DNA of 64,000 nucleotides from Centroberyx gerrardi (taxonomy: Eukaryota > Chordata > Actinopteri > Beryciformes > Berycidae): contig NC_136015.1 of the NCBI RefSeq assembly GCF_048128805.1, positions 27,636,116 through 27,700,115 on the forward strand, in the 5' to 3' direction. Position 1 is the stretch's first letter, and every line of letters starts with the position of its first letter. Positions 41,113-53,376 of this stretch are shown one piece after another. Position numbers and translations under genes: made by a program. Below the pieces are notes generated by a model. The model had not been told where the DNA came from and did not search any database. It worked only from the letters and a program-made list of their open reading frames with translations.

Positions 41113-43830
41113 TAGGCAAGGCAAGTTTATTTATATAGCACATTTCAGCAACAAGGCAATTCAAAGTGCTTTACATAAAACATTAAAAGCATTGACACAA
41201 AGTGAAAAAGATAAAATTCATATATTGCATTAAAAGAATCAAATCAAGTAAAATAGAACACAACAATCAAATACTCTCACTTTTAGATGCACATTGTGAG
41301 TGAACCCATAAGTTTTTCTTTCAAGTAGTCCCTGTCCTTTAAGTAGGATTCAAACCAATTTAGTACTGTGCCAGAAAGGCCCACCCAGTTTTCCAGTCGG
41401 TCTAGTAATATGTTGTGGTTGACCGTGTCGAATGCAGCACTGAGATCCAGTAATACTAAGACTGAAATTCTGCCGCTGTCTGTGTTTAAGTGGATGTCAT
41501 TGAAGAACTTAACAAGGGCAGTCTCAGTGCTGTGGTCGAAATCCTGACTGGAAGACATCAGAACAGTTGTTTAGTGCCAAGAAGTTGTTCAGCTGTTGAA
41601 AAACAGCTTTTTCAATGATTTTACTTAAAAACAGGAGGTTTGATATGGGCCTGTAATTGTTCATTAGTGACGTGTCTAGATTGTTCTTTTTTAAGAGTGG
41701 CTTGATGACTGCAGTTTTCAGGGCCTGTGGAAAGACACCTGAGAGAAGAGACATGTTTACAATTTGTAGGTCTGAGGCCATGCAATTTGAAACATTTTTG
41801 AAAAAGCCTGTTGGCAGAATATCAAGGCAGCAGAACCTGGAGATTTGTTTTTCGCCACCTGCGTTCAGCCTTTCGACACTCTCTTTTTTCTATTCTTACC
41901 AGCGTGGCATTTCTCCATGGAGATCTTTTCTTACCAGAGACAACCTTCACCTTAGTGGGTGGCATTAATGGCATCAATAACATTTGTAATTTTAGAATTG
42001 AAATTATCTACAAGCTCATTGACTGAGACCCAAGAGAGGGCGGGTGTGGAGGAGAAAGCCTGAATAAATAATTCACTGGTGTTTTCAGTGATATACCGTT
42101 TTGTGATTACCTCTGTTTGAACATTTGTGTTCATGGAGATAGTACTCTCAAAGAAAACACAGGAATGATCAGAGAGCAACATCAGTCACCACAACCTTAG
42201 AAATGTTCAGACCCTTGGAGATAATTAAGTCCAGAGTGTGCCCCTTGTTGTGTGTGGGCTCTGTCACATGCTGAGTCAGTCCATCGTTATCAAGAACACA
42301 GTTCTTTAGTCCCTTTGTCCTGGGGGTTGTCAACATGGATGTTAAAATCACCAACAATAACTACACAGTCAAAGTCAATACAGATTATAGACAGCAGTTC
42401 AGTAAAGTCGTCAAAAAAGGTTGCACAGTATTTAGGTGGCCTGTAGATATTTAGGAACATAGCTCGAGAAGAGGAATTCAACTGAAGAGCCACATATTCA
42501 AAAGAAGCAAAATTTCCATAAGATATCTGCTTGCATTGGAGGGAATCATTCAACAACTGCACTGTTATCTTGGTCTAACCAAGTTTCAGTTAAAAAAATA
42601 AAATCAAGATTGTGCTTGACAATAAAATCATTGATTAAAAATGTTTTTCCTGCCAGAGACCTGACTTTTAATAAAGCTGGATTTAGTGTGGTAAAAGCAT
42701 TATCTGCCCAATCTTTTGGGACAGGCTGTGGCTGACGAGGAATGGATGCTAAATTTGCAGAATCGGTTGAGTGCTTCCTGTTTCTTAGCAGATTCACCAT
42801 TCTTTTTCTATTACCTATCAAGACAGAAATTGAGGAAGCTATTGGCACACGGGCCCCTGCTTTACCTGGGAAGAATCATGAGTGCCGTTATCCTTGCAGC
42901 CTGGACCCAGCAGATATCAGTTAGAGCTTGCTGCATTTTGTACACAAACAACTGGACGTGCTGTGCTTTTATCAGGCTGGGGAGACAGAGGATGACTCCG
43001 ATGCCGTCGTGGAGGGGGGGGGGGGGGGGGGGGGTGGTGGGCGCCGTAACTGTGGCGATCGTGTCAAAACTGGCTGAGGACTTTAAGCCAGTGGTGGAGG
43101 TAGACGCCGAGGGGGGTTTAGGGGAGAGAAAATGGGAGTAGGGCGGGGGGTAAGTTTGGTCCCAGCAGTGACCAGCTCTTTCATCTGGTCAGTGAACTCC
43201 AAGAGGGGGGAGGAGGGAGAAAGAGTGACTGGAGAGGAGGGAGACCTGGATGGGGCCTGGGGGGGTGAAGGAGGTGGATCCTCACAGGCGGTTGCCGGTG
43301 AAGGGGGGGTAGAGACTCTTCCCCTCGGCTCTGATGTCTCTCATGATTAAAGCTCTCTTCAGGCGGGGGCCGAGGCGGCTCTCCTTCAAGGCTTCTGCTG
43401 CGCTGTGTTATGTTCTCCTCCTGTTTTGATTCCTCTTGTCTCTTGTCCTTGGCAGAGGGAACAGATGGGTGACCCAGGAAGTAAAATAGGTTAGAAGTGA
43501 ACAATTTTACTCCTGACTTGTTAAGGCGAAGTCCATCTGCCTTAAAAAGATGTCTGCGGTCCCAGAAAAAGTTGAAATTGTCAATAAAATGCACTGAATG
43601 GACGGTACATGCAGTTGAAAGCCATGTGTTCAGTGCCAACAATCTGCTGAATCTCTCAACTCCTCTTCTGACTGGCGGTAGAGGGCCACTGATAAACACC
43701 TCAGCATACAGAGAGCTGGCTGTGTTCAACAGATCAATAAAGTCTCGTTTCAGCATTTCAGACTGTTGCTTCAGAAAGATGCCAAGTTAGATGCTCTCAT
43801 TCCCATAGGTGACTTTAAAGGTTCAATCAA
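41113..43830 (-). mobile_element. L2/CR1-like LINE, degraded, minus strand
   Basis: 3' end at 41113 (inverse of tatataaataaacttgccttgcc). RT part STETALVKFFNDI, LVLLDLSAAFDTVNH (41558-41283); LLKKNNLDTSLMNNYRPISN (41781-41524); endonuclease pieces YRPPKYC, VGDFNIHVDN (42562-42290) and FLTETWLDQDN (42848-42546); ORF1 SGNH part FISGPLPPVRRGVERFSRLL, NFFWDRRHLFKADGLRLN (43756-43181). The RT catalytic YADD region is deleted and frames are broken throughout. In this family the SGNH part runs on past its end without an immediate stop. The piece 42866-43830 is repeated at 56960-57920. Confidence 0.75.
43014..43034 (+). repeat. Poly-G tract (21 G)
   Basis: Uninterrupted G run in the antisense LINE linker; the duplicate at 57108-57120 has 13 G. 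Length-variable, and could form a quadruplex. Confidence 0.9.
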
Positions 43831-43888
43831 TTAAGTCTGAAAGCTGCACATGTTTCAACAATCCTCATCCCTAGTTCTCCCATTCTAT

Positions 43889-44472
43889 TCTGTCTGTCTC
43901 CTGCTCTGTCTGTCTCCTGCTCTCTGTCTGTCTCCTGCTCTGTCTGTCTCCTGCTCTGTCTGTCTCCTGCTCTGTGTCTGTCTCCTGCTCTGTCTGTCTC
44001 CTGCTCTGTCTGTCTCCTGCTCTGTGTCTGTCTCCTGCTCTGTCTGTCTCCTGCTCTGTCTGTCTCCTGCTCTGTGTCTGTCTCCTGCTCTGTCTGTCTC
44101 CTGCTCTCTGTCTGTCTCCTGCTCTCTGTCTGTCTCCTGCTCTGTGTCTGTCTCCTGCTCTCTGTCTGTCTCCTGCTCTGTCTGTCTCCTGCTCTGTCTG
44201 TCTCCTGCTCTGTGTCTGTCTCCTGCTCTGTCTGTCTCCTGCTCTGTCTGTCTCCTGCTCTCTGTCTGTCTCCTGCTCTGTCTGTCTCCTGCTCTGTGTC
44301 TGTCTCCTGCTCTCTGTCTGTCTCCTGCTCTCTGTCTGTCTCCTGCTCTCTGTCTGTCTCCTGCTCTCTGTCTGTCTCCTGCTGTCTGTCTCCTGCTCTC
44401 TGTCTGTCTCCTGCTCTGTGTCTGTCTCCTGCTCTCTGTCTGTCTCCTGCTCTCTATCTGTCTCCTGCTCTT
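43889..44472. repeat. Minisatellite, 16/18-bp units of the ctgtctgtctcctgct type
   Basis: About 34 units mixing a 16-bp form and two 18-bp forms (with extra TG or CT). The duplicate at 57979-58205 has about 13 units, so the array has changed length since duplication. Confidence 0.95.
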
Positions 44473-44781
44473 CTAAGCGGGCGTCAGATGCAGGGAGAGG
44501 AGTTTTCTTACTCCTCCCCCCCCTTGCCCTAGCTTTCTCTTTCCCTTCCTCCTCATTTTACTACAATAGGTCACGCTAAATGGATACTGCATAATGTGAT
44601 ACAGTTGTTGTACTTACTGTATGTATTATTATTATGTATTTATTGTTATGTCTTTGTCTTGTTGCTCTTTGTTGTATATTGGCTGCTTTTTGACTTGCTC
44701 CAGGGCTCCCTTGAAAAAGAGATTTCGATCTCAATGAGACTCACCTGGTTAAATAAAGGATAAATAAAAAATAAAATAGTA
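44473..44781 (+). mobile_element. LINE 3'-tail-like segment
   Basis: Non-coding, ending gatttcgatctcaatgagac, then cacctggttaaataaaggataaata, a recurring 3' end of fish retroelements; similar to about 1955-1990. The body is missing. Duplicate at 58206-58512. Confidence 0.45.
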
Positions 44782-44786
44782 CGTCG

Positions 44787-44815
44787 TACGCGTTTCAGCC
44801 CTTGGCCTTCCTCAG
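44787..44815 (-). ncRNA. Hammerhead-ribozyme-like core (copy 2b)
   Basis: Minus strand: CTGAGGAA, stem GGCC / loop AAG / stem GGCT, GAAACGCG. Segmental duplicate of 19834-19866. Confidence 0.3.
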
Positions 44816-45384
44816 CGTTTGCATGGTATCTCCAGCCAATCATAATCAAATATTCACCCAGACCATTCACCCATAATAAATATTAATAGATGATATTTTG
44901 AGCGTTGACTTTTTTGTCATGTCATGTTTCCTCTAGCAGGAGGAAGTTGAGCCACTTTTGAGGGAATATTGAGGTTATTTTGATGTGTCTCTGGTCTGTG
45001 GAAGTTGTAGGTCTACTGCTTTGAACCTGCATTTACATGCTTAGTGTAACATCGCCTTGCTATATTTTGTAGCAATATGTGCGCTTGACAATTAACATTG
45101 TAGGCTCTTTTAAATAGTCGCTATTTCATGACTATTCATGTTAAATATAATTTAATTTATAAAACTGGCACTTTTGACATTATTATCTCAATTTTAAAAT
45201 ATAGGCCTAAATATTTTTTGTGGGGCCCCTTGAGTATTGGAATCTGTTGAATCTAAAAAGGCGAAAAGGTCATTTTTCATTTCAGTGTGTGACTCTAAAG
45301 TTGAATCTTCTCGTGCCCCTCCAGGCCGGCAGGAGGCGCGCTCTGCTCTTTCCGCTTCTCTCAACAAACACGAACCACGTTGAT

Positions 45385-45392
45385 CCGGAAGT
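45385..45392 (+). promoter_or_regulatory. ETS-like site upstream of gene F
   Basis: CCGGAAGT, 78 bp before the ATG, in the same GC-rich context as gene D. 44816-45384 is otherwise AT-rich with nothing recognised. Confidence 0.45.
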
Positions 45393-45469
45393 CAGCGGCT
45401 CTATTTACTTTCCCGCTTGCTGCCTGTCTTTGTTTGTCGGAAGGCTAAAGTGCGCAGAAAAGGAGTAAA

Positions 45470-45755
45470 ATGTGCGCCGTGCAGCTGCTGAGGGTGTCTG
45501 TACAGGAGCGGATCAGCGCCGCTGCTGAAGACTTTCTGCTGCTGGTGGAAAAAGGAAAAGAAACGGCTGAAATCCCGGAGCTGAGAGCGCTGCTCACCGA
45601 GCGGCTAACGGCGGCTGCGGAGGAGATTTTCGGGCTGTTTGAGAGAACCGTGGCGGAGTACGAAGACAAAGTTCACCGGTCAGAGCAGGAGATCCGCCGC
45701 CAGAGGAAGCTGCTCGATGTCGTGTTGAAACCCGAAGTGAAGCTGCACAGAGCAG
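45470..45755 (+). CDS. Gene F exon 1, MCAVQ-type N-terminal module
   Basis: 95 codons plus one base, donor GCA G|GTTAGT. Same double helical module as gene D exon 1; one residue differs (FGLFERTV for FGLFEKTV). Splices in phase to 47072. Confidence 0.85.
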
Positions 45756-46138
45756 GTTAGTCAGTCCGGACCGTAGCTAGGAGCAGCGTCAAACTAGCCA
45801 CAATAAAAAGGGATGACTTCCGGTCACAGCTTTCAAAATAAAACCCTATCAACGAAAATATGTTGCAAGGTTTTTTGGGTAACTATTAAAGTGAAAATAA
45901 GGAATATGTTGAAGATGAAGCTGTAGTAAATGAAAGTAGTAAACTTTGTTGGTTCCTCTAAAGGGAAACGTCACTGTTCTGTCCACCCCAATGCTTTTCC
46001 AAAAATGACAAGCTTTACGCTGGTGAAGGGGAACTCACCGTACTTCTGGGGTTATTCTTGTTAACTCTAGCTGACATGATGCTGTTTTAAGTCACCTAGT
46101 CTGCTGTGGGACCTTTATTGGATAGGTTTGTATATGTA

Positions 46139-46185
46139 GGTTTCCACTGCGAAGCAGGGATACCTATTGTAATTGCTGGAATTCC

Positions 46186-46225
<40 letters not shown>

Positions 46226-46997
46226 TTATTTGTATTTTTTACCCCTCTATTTTAGCCAATAACTCAGCCATACATTGATAACCTTTTGTCCATTTTGTCA
46301 TATAGACAGTCCCGGTCAACCATTACTGGGATACAAAAAATGGCACCGATTAGCCCATAGGGGGCGCTATAATAAGCTCCCAAAGTCTAAGGCTCAAACC
46401 CAGCCGTCCCGTTAGTCGTAGAGTTCTGAAACTTGGTATTCATATGTATCTGATCACGGTAAACAATTTTGCCAATGGGACCCATAAGCTCCGCCTCTAA
46501 AAATGATAGCCGCCATTTTTGATTTTTTGAAAAATCTTCTTCGCATGAACCGTAAATCAGAATGACGTCAAATTTGGTATGCAGGCTCATTGGACCTGCA
46601 TTTACTTTGTTTGAAAGTAGCTAAGCAATCAGTCAAAAATGGCAGAGTTATTGACCATTGGATTTTTCAACTTTGGCACAAAAAGTTCAAATGATTGTAA
46701 AATCATGCCACAGTAATCAATCAGCTTGAAACATGTAAGAGTGTTCAGAAACATCATAATAAAACGACCTGTCAAAACACATAATAATATGTTGACATTT
46801 GAGCAAATTACAGCCCTTTGAAGTTGTTGCTATATTATAACAAAGACTCTATTTCCCATAATTCCTTGGGTGCTCTTATGAACAAGTCAGAATGACACAA
46901 AATTTAGTATGCAGGCTTCTTAGACTTTGCTTTGTTTTAAAGTAACTAGGGAATCGGTCAAAAAATGGTGGAGTTATTGACCAATGCAGTGGAAACC
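46139..46997. mobile_element. Non-autonomous DNA element with 12-bp TIRs (gene F intron)
   Basis: GGTTTCCACTGC at 46139-46150, GCAGTGGAAACC at 46986-46997; 859 bp. Lacks the hAT insertion found in the gene D copy. Confidence 0.7.
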
Positions 46998-47071
46998 TTC
47001 TTCTTAAATTGGTTTTATTGGAATGAGATTATTTGATTTATGCTCACTCTGTGTGTATGTGTGTATTTCAG

Positions 47072-48630
47072 CCTTGCCTCCAGACGTCCAGCAGCTGCTG
47101 GTCTGTAAAGAAGAGGTTCCCCCTGAACAACAGGAGTGGAGTCCCAGTCTGGACCAGGAGGACCCAGAGCCCCCACACATTAAAGAGGAACAGGAGGAAC
47201 TCTGGACCAGTCAGGAGGGAGAGCAGCTTCAAGGGCCGGAGGAGGCCGATATCACTGAGTTCCCGTTCATTCCTGTCCCTGTGAAGAGTGAAGATGATGA
47301 AGAGAAACCTCAGTCCTCACAGCTTCATCAAAGCCAAACTGAGGAGAACAGAGAGGCAGAGCCTCTAGCCAGCAGCTCAACTGAACAGATGAAAACAGAA
47401 GCTGATGGAGAGGACTGTGGAGTATCAGAACCAGCCAGGAACTTGGATCCAGCTAGTCATTTACAACCAACTAGTGATGGCAAGACGTCAGACTCTTCTG
47501 AACCTGAGACTGAACACAGTGATGATGAATGGAAGGAGACTAGAGAACCTCAGTCAGGTTTAGACTCAGTGAAACACAATGAAGTCCTTATAAGTCATAA
47601 GACATCTTATACTGGGGAGAAACTCTTTATTTGCTCAGATTGTGGTAAAAGATTTGACCGCAAGGGAAATCTGCAGAGACACATGAGAGTCCACACTGGT
47701 GAGAAACCATTTAGTTGCTCAGACTGTGGTAAAAGGTTTGGTGATAAAGGATCCTTGAAGACACATATGAGAGTCCACACAGGGGAGAAACCATTTAGTT
47801 GCTCAGACGGTGCTAAAAGTTTTCGTCAAAAAGGAAACTTGAAGACACACATGAGAGTTCACACAGGAGAGAAACCATTTAGTTGCTCAGACTGTGCTAA
47901 AAGTTTTGGTGATAAAGGATCCTTGAAGGCACATATGAGAGTCCACACAGGGGAGAAACCATTTAGTTGCTCAGACTGTAGTAAAAGTTTTTGTCATAAA
48001 GGACACTTGACGACACACATGAGAATCCACACAGGGGAGAAACCATTTAGTTGCTCAGACTGTGCTAAAAGTTTTGGTCATAAAGGAAACTTGAAGAAAC
48101 ACATGAGAGTCCACACAGGAGAGAAACCATTTAGTTGCTCAGACTGTGCTAAAAGTTTTCGTCATAAAGAACACGTGAAGATACACATGAGAGTCCACAC
48201 AGGGGAGAAACCATTTAGTTGCTCAGACTGTGCTAAAAGTTTTCGTCATAAAGAACACTTGAAGACACACATGAGAGTCCACACAGGGGAGAAACCATTT
48301 AGTTGCTCAGACTGTGCTAAAAGTTTTTATCATAAAGGAAACTTGAAGACACACATGAGAGTCCACACAGGGGAGAAACCATTTAGTTGCTCAGACTGTG
48401 CTAAAAGTTTTCGTCATAAAGAACACTTGAAGATACACATGAGAGTCCACACAGGGGAGAAACCATTTAGTTGCTCAGACTGTGCTAAAAGTTTTCGTAA
48501 TAAAGAACACTTGAAGACACACATGAGAGTCCACACTGGGGAGAAACCATTTAGTTGCTCAGTTTGTAGTAAAATATTCAGCTGTAGTGGAGCATTAAGT
48601 CGACACATGAGAATTCATACGAATTCATAG
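47072..48630 (+). CDS. Gene F linker and finger exon, 12 C2H2 fingers
   Basis: Acceptor at 47070-47071 (A-L-P-P-D-V-Q-Q junction). Linker with CKEE, IKEE, VKSE and MKTE motifs, then 12 fingers in the same order as gene D, including the CSDG-defective finger 3. Differences from D include finger 5 (CSDCSKSFCHKGHLTT against [16 protein letters not shown]) and finger 6 (GHKGNLKK against RHKGNLKK); the finger 5 change alters helix position 3, a base-contacting residue. Ends TNS at a TAG (48628-48630) supplied by the inserted element. About 614 residues with exon 1. Confidence 0.9.
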
Positions 48631-49128
48631 GAGTAGTCTGACTCAACGGAAGTAGGCTGTGGGTATAAATCTGCCATTGGCCGTCTATTTCAGACGGAAT
48701 TCTCCTCCCCTTCTGCTTCCGCTATCTGCGTGTTACCATTTTCAAAGTCCCTGTTGCTACGTGAAACAACAACAACCTCCGAGCTAGCTACTAAAAGTCG
48801 TATCACATAGTCGACATACGTGTTTTACTGTTTTATGTGGTGTTTTCTTTTGCTGGGATTTAGCCATTTTAATGCCGGGACTTGCCTCCCCACGTGCAAA
48901 TGTTCCACCAAAACAAGTTCCCCGCCGACACTATTTTGCAAGGGCACCGTCGCTGCATCCTGGGCTTAGCGCCGCCCAAGATGATTGTGATTGGTTTAAA
49001 GAAATACAAACAAGACAGAGCGTTTTTTTCCCCTATACCAGAATGATAATGGGTGCAGCCAGACCTTTCTCCAGCGCTGGCACAGCGCTATAACGAAGTG
49101 TGGAGATAGGTTTGGCTATGCGAGACTA
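48621..49128. mobile_element. Insertion splitting the gene F finger array
   Basis: Same element as in BC and D; ATAC at 48617-48620 and 49129-49132. 508 bp. Confidence 0.65.
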
Positions 49129-49400
49129 ATACAGGAGAGAAACCATTTAGTTGCTCAGTTTGTGGTAAAATATTCACCCGGAGTGGAACATTAAGGTCAC
49201 ACACGATAATTCATACAGGGGAAAAACCTTTCAGATGTTCACTTTGTAAAAAACAGTTCACCCACAGAGGAAAACTGGTTTTGCATATGAAAGTCCATAC
49301 TGGGGAGAAACCCTACAGTTGTAGTGTTTGTGGGAGAAGTTTTCGCCGGCATTCACATGTCAGAAACCATAAGTGTTGTGGTGAGAGCAGCAGCAGGTGA
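49129..49400 (+). pseudogene. Displaced C-terminal fingers of gene F
   Basis: Three fingers as in gene D (SRSGTL-type, THRGKL, RRHSH), open to TGA at 49398-49400, out of frame with the main exon. Confidence 0.75.
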
Positions 49401-49447
49401 AGCTGCAGAGCTGCTGGTTGAGCTGAACTGTTCAGCAGTAACAGAAC

Positions 49448-49453
49448 AATAAA
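49448..49453 (+). terminator. Polyadenylation signal of gene F
   Basis: AATAAA in acagaacaataaactagaga. 49454-49880 is flank without a gene. Confidence 0.6.
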
Positions 49454-49880
49454 CTAGAGACACATCATGATAGTCCATCATTCAGGAGGAAACCCAAACC
49501 CTTCTAGTCAGTGTTGTGGTTCGGGATGCAGCCAGATCTGAATACTGCTCATACACATCTTGTGTTAATGTTGGCTAATGTGTGAGAGAGAATTACTGTT
49601 GCTGCTCTTTGGCTCAAATTCAGGTTCAACATTCCCATGTGAGTTTTATTGCACTGTTACAGGCTCCTTAATATCAGGCTGGGCAGTAATTCATTGTTAT
49701 TTATTGGCTTTCAGTAGAATCATATCCTGATACACAGCGAACAAGCTATTGTGATACACAATTCTGTCGTATAAATTAATGATAAAAAGCAAATACTAAT
49801 TGAAATCTATCACAAAATGAGATCTGACACAAATTGGAAAATGTTATTTGAAAATGTTTTATATTGAATGTGTTGAAGAA

Positions 49881-50040
49881 GGGGTGTCCTGGTGGCTCAG
49901 CACCATGTAAACGCGACGTCCTGCTGGGTTCCAATCTGTCCCAGGACCTTTGTCACATGTCTTCCCCTTCTCTCTGCCAGTCTTTCCTGTCTCTCTTCTT
50001 TGAACTGTCTAATAAAGGTAAAAATGCCCCAAAAAATTGT
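49881..50040 (+). mobile_element. tRNA-derived SINE (copy 2)
   Basis: Segmental duplicate of 25617-25776, with the same A-box-like and B-box-like motifs. Confidence 0.7.
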
Positions 50041-50351
50041 CTAAAAAATGTAATGGTTTGAAGAATGTATCCTGTACATTATGACAAAAAACACAAGAGG
50101 CTCCTCACATGTAAAAAAGATAAAATAAAAAAAAACCCAAAGCAAAACATTTGTTTACATTGTGCCCAACTAAAATGTGTCAAATGTACCGTGAACAGAC
50201 AAAAGGTGAAAGTTTCCTCAGCACCGTACAAAGACTCACTTCACAAAGACTTATTTATAGACTCAAATTCAGTGTGAGCCAATCAAAGAGACTTGTGGCA
50301 AATGGGGAGTGCAAACAATTAGTCAATAAGGCAGCTGAGGCCATAGGAGGT

Positions 50352-52170
50352 CTATACAATTGCATGAATACAGACAATTATCATTACCATTTGCGTTGTG
50401 CCCCCAAGTAACCTCTGTTCTATATTCCCACCCCTACCTGTCTTGCTGATCTGCTCTGTGACACAGTAGGAGGTTTGAGACAGAATGACCGGCATCATGG
50501 AAATGTTTGGCTGTAGGTGATTTGACATTGTTTCTGCGAATGGCACTTTTGTCTTCTCATGTTCTATAATCCGTGTTTTCACAGGTCTTTTAGTCTCGCC
50601 TACTAACCCACATGGGTATGAGATGAGATAAATAAACAGCAGATGTACCTGTAACACATTGTTTTATGATGTATGTTTTAGAAGCCGTATGGCTGGTGGC
50701 CGGTGGGATGGGGCGGGGTTTTTGTCATGTATTTTATCATGTGCCTTATGCGCTTGTTCATGTTTTCATGTTATATTATGCTTGTGGTCCCTGCTGTTAA
50801 TGTTCTGTTATGAGCACACCGAGACAAATTCCTTACAACTAATGTTGTATGGCAATAAAGTATTGAATCGTGAATCTTGAAAGTGTTTTTCTTCTCACAA
50901 GCCGTACAGTTGCGGCAGGGGAAGAATCTGGTCAGGCTGTCCAAACGTCTCTGGATAAATACAGAGGGGATCAAGCTGTCTGCATGTACAAGGAAATATC
51001 TTTCATCTCTAGACCTGTAATAGGAGAGGAGAGGACCGTCAGACAAAGGTTTTGTACAGATTGGATCCAAACACAACACATCCCAGTGTTTCTCAATGAT
51101 GTCCCTGATCTCACCATTAAGGGGAGAATAAGTAGTGACACACATGAATATTTTCTCTCAGATCTTTGGTTTGTGGACGGATTCACATCCATCTCACAGA
51201 CCTTTTTAGGGGCTTTGTCAAGCCATGTTGTAGGATATACTCTCTCCATAAAGTTTAAGTACATTTTCTGGGCCTGTATTTCACAATCTTCACTGGTAGC
51301 ACACATACGATTTAATCTCAAGAATTGAGAATAGGGCAGACCCGTCTTTAAGGAGGTAGGATGAAATCTAGCAGTATGTAGAATGCTGTTTTTATCAGTG
51401 GGTTTAGTGTAAAGGGTGGTGGTGATCAGACTGTCCTGAAAGCAGACCCTAGTGTCCAAAAAGTGAATCTCATGATCACTGTGTTCAACATTATACCTTA
51501 TTGTGGGGTTCATGTTGAAGTATAAAGTGATTTCATCTATTTTCTCCAATGGAGCCCGCCACAGAAGGAAACAATCATCAATATATCTTTTGCACATGAG
51601 AATATGACTGGAGAAAGGTTTTATGTTTAAGGAGGAACTTATATTCCCAATAGCCCATAAACAGTTGGCAAAATCAGGGCCAAAGCTAGAACCCATGGAT
51701 ACACCATGAGACTGTAGGTAAATAATAAGAGTGTAGTTGTACCACAAGGGGGTGCAGGCACCTGTCAAGATAGATGGAGGTTCCAATAGACTTTCATTAG
51801 AGGCAACAATTGGGCAACCTAGAGATGTGTACTTTAGGTAAGGCAAACACTACAGGTACAGTAGGATGATCTTTTGTTAAAACTTAAATTCTGACTGAAA
51901 TGTAAGAGAAGAGTCCATCTCTTGTTTGGGTGTCCTAGTAGGATCCGCTTCTAGTTTGACAGAGAAAGCAGCGTCTGCAAATTGGGAATGAATTTCCTGA
52001 TCGTCACATTCTTTGTTCATGAGGGCCAAGCCCAGGTTTACAGACCAGACTGTTCATCCTACTCAAAGACAGAACTGTTTCCCTATCCATTCTCCCAGAG
52101 AAACCTTCTCTCACCTTTAGTCTGTTCGCTGCACCTTTGACACATTTTAGTTGGGCATTATGTAAATAAA
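50352..52170 (-). mobile_element. Penelope-like element, degraded copy 2
   Basis: Same layout as 26075-27900: RT with KRYIDDCF (about 51580), connector, plus-strand insert, GIY-YIG part. A 6-bp deletion in this copy turns CGLEYIGETK into CGLVGETK, removing the YI of the YIG motif. Confidence 0.75.
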
Positions 52171-52560
52171 TGTTTTCCCTTTTTGTGCCTTTGTGTTAAG
52201 ATCCCAAACACCCCTACTGGACTTGTGGATTTTAGTGCATGTTTGCTGCCCCCATTCCCTGAGCTTTGAGTGGTTTATCATGGCTACTTTTGCTGAGATT
52301 CAAGGCATTACAGATACTAAAGTACAGACTCCTATTCTGCAGAAGAGATCGAGAGGATCATTTTTCCTCATGCTTCTTTCTTAAGGTTTTACCTCAGACT
52401 CTTCTCCCGGTAGCCTACAAAGCTTTTTAAGTTAGCATAGCTAGCTAGCTGCTAACAGACAGACAGGGACGGAGCTTAGCAACACAACGCTAGCTAGCTA
52501 AAGAGACCGTTTGATATCGACCAGGTTGTGTTTTGACTCAGTAAGCAGCGTTATTGTATA

Positions 52561-52753
52561 ATGTCTAAAGTCCAGAAGCTGAGAGCGTCGGTGAAGCAGC
52601 GACTAACTGCGGCTGTTGAAGAGATATTTGGGCTGTTTGAAAGAACGATAGCAGAGTACGAGGAGGAAGTTTCTCGTTCAAAAGAGCAGAACGACCGACA
52701 ACGAAAGCTACTGGACGCTGTTTTAAATCCTGAAGTGCGGTTACACAGAGCAG
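52561..52753 (+). pseudogene. Gene G exon 1, MSKVQ-type module
   Basis: Coding sequence and donor are intact (64 codons plus one base, GCA G|GTTGGT) and the protein equals gene E exon 1. Called pseudogene because the promoter-like region present in E (28105-28457, with the YY1 core) is deleted just upstream and the next exon is broken. Confidence 0.7.
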
Positions 52754-53376
52754 GTTGGTGACATTTAAATGTTGTGTTACGAGGTCTTGGTCCTCTCTGC
52801 CTCCCGGTGTGTTTCTACCAGAGGCCTTTTCCCTTTCTGCCCCAAAGGTAATACAGCTTTCACTATCAGGGCCCCCAAATTTTGCAATCGTCTACCTTTA
52901 CACATTAAACCAGCAGAAGTCATTGAAGTCTCTTTTAAAAACATAGCTTTTATAAATGTGCACTTGATAAATATTCATTTTTATTCAATTTTATTGAACT
53001 ATTCATCATAATTAAGGATTTTGATACTCTGTTATATTGTCTGTAATGCTTCAGTGTCAGATTCTTGAGACGTTTTGATAAATCAAGACCATAACAAATA
53101 GGTAAACGTGTTACATGCATTAGGGTCAAAGCCAAAATCACACAACCGTTACAAAAAACAAGGAATGATCAACAGTGTCGAATGCTTTAGATTGGTCAGT
53201 AAAAAGTGCTGCACACTGTTTCCCTTCAGGACAGAGACAATATCATTTATCACCAATAATTATTGTCTGTAACGCCTCAGTGTCAGATTCCTGAGACATT
53301 TTGATAATCAAGAGGTAGAGCCAAAGCAAATAGGCAGAAAGTGCAACCACAACTATATCTGTACTATATACCTGTA

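Noticed and set aside
43014..43141. Gly-rich protein encoded through the poly-G tract
   Set aside because: Antisense to a degraded LINE ORF1 linker; tract length differs between duplicates and shifts the frame.
43850..44579. Three overlapping frames of 150-208 residues (VCLLLCLSPAL-type repeats)
   Set aside because: Translation of a 16/18-bp minisatellite; every frame is open because the unit lacks stop codons.
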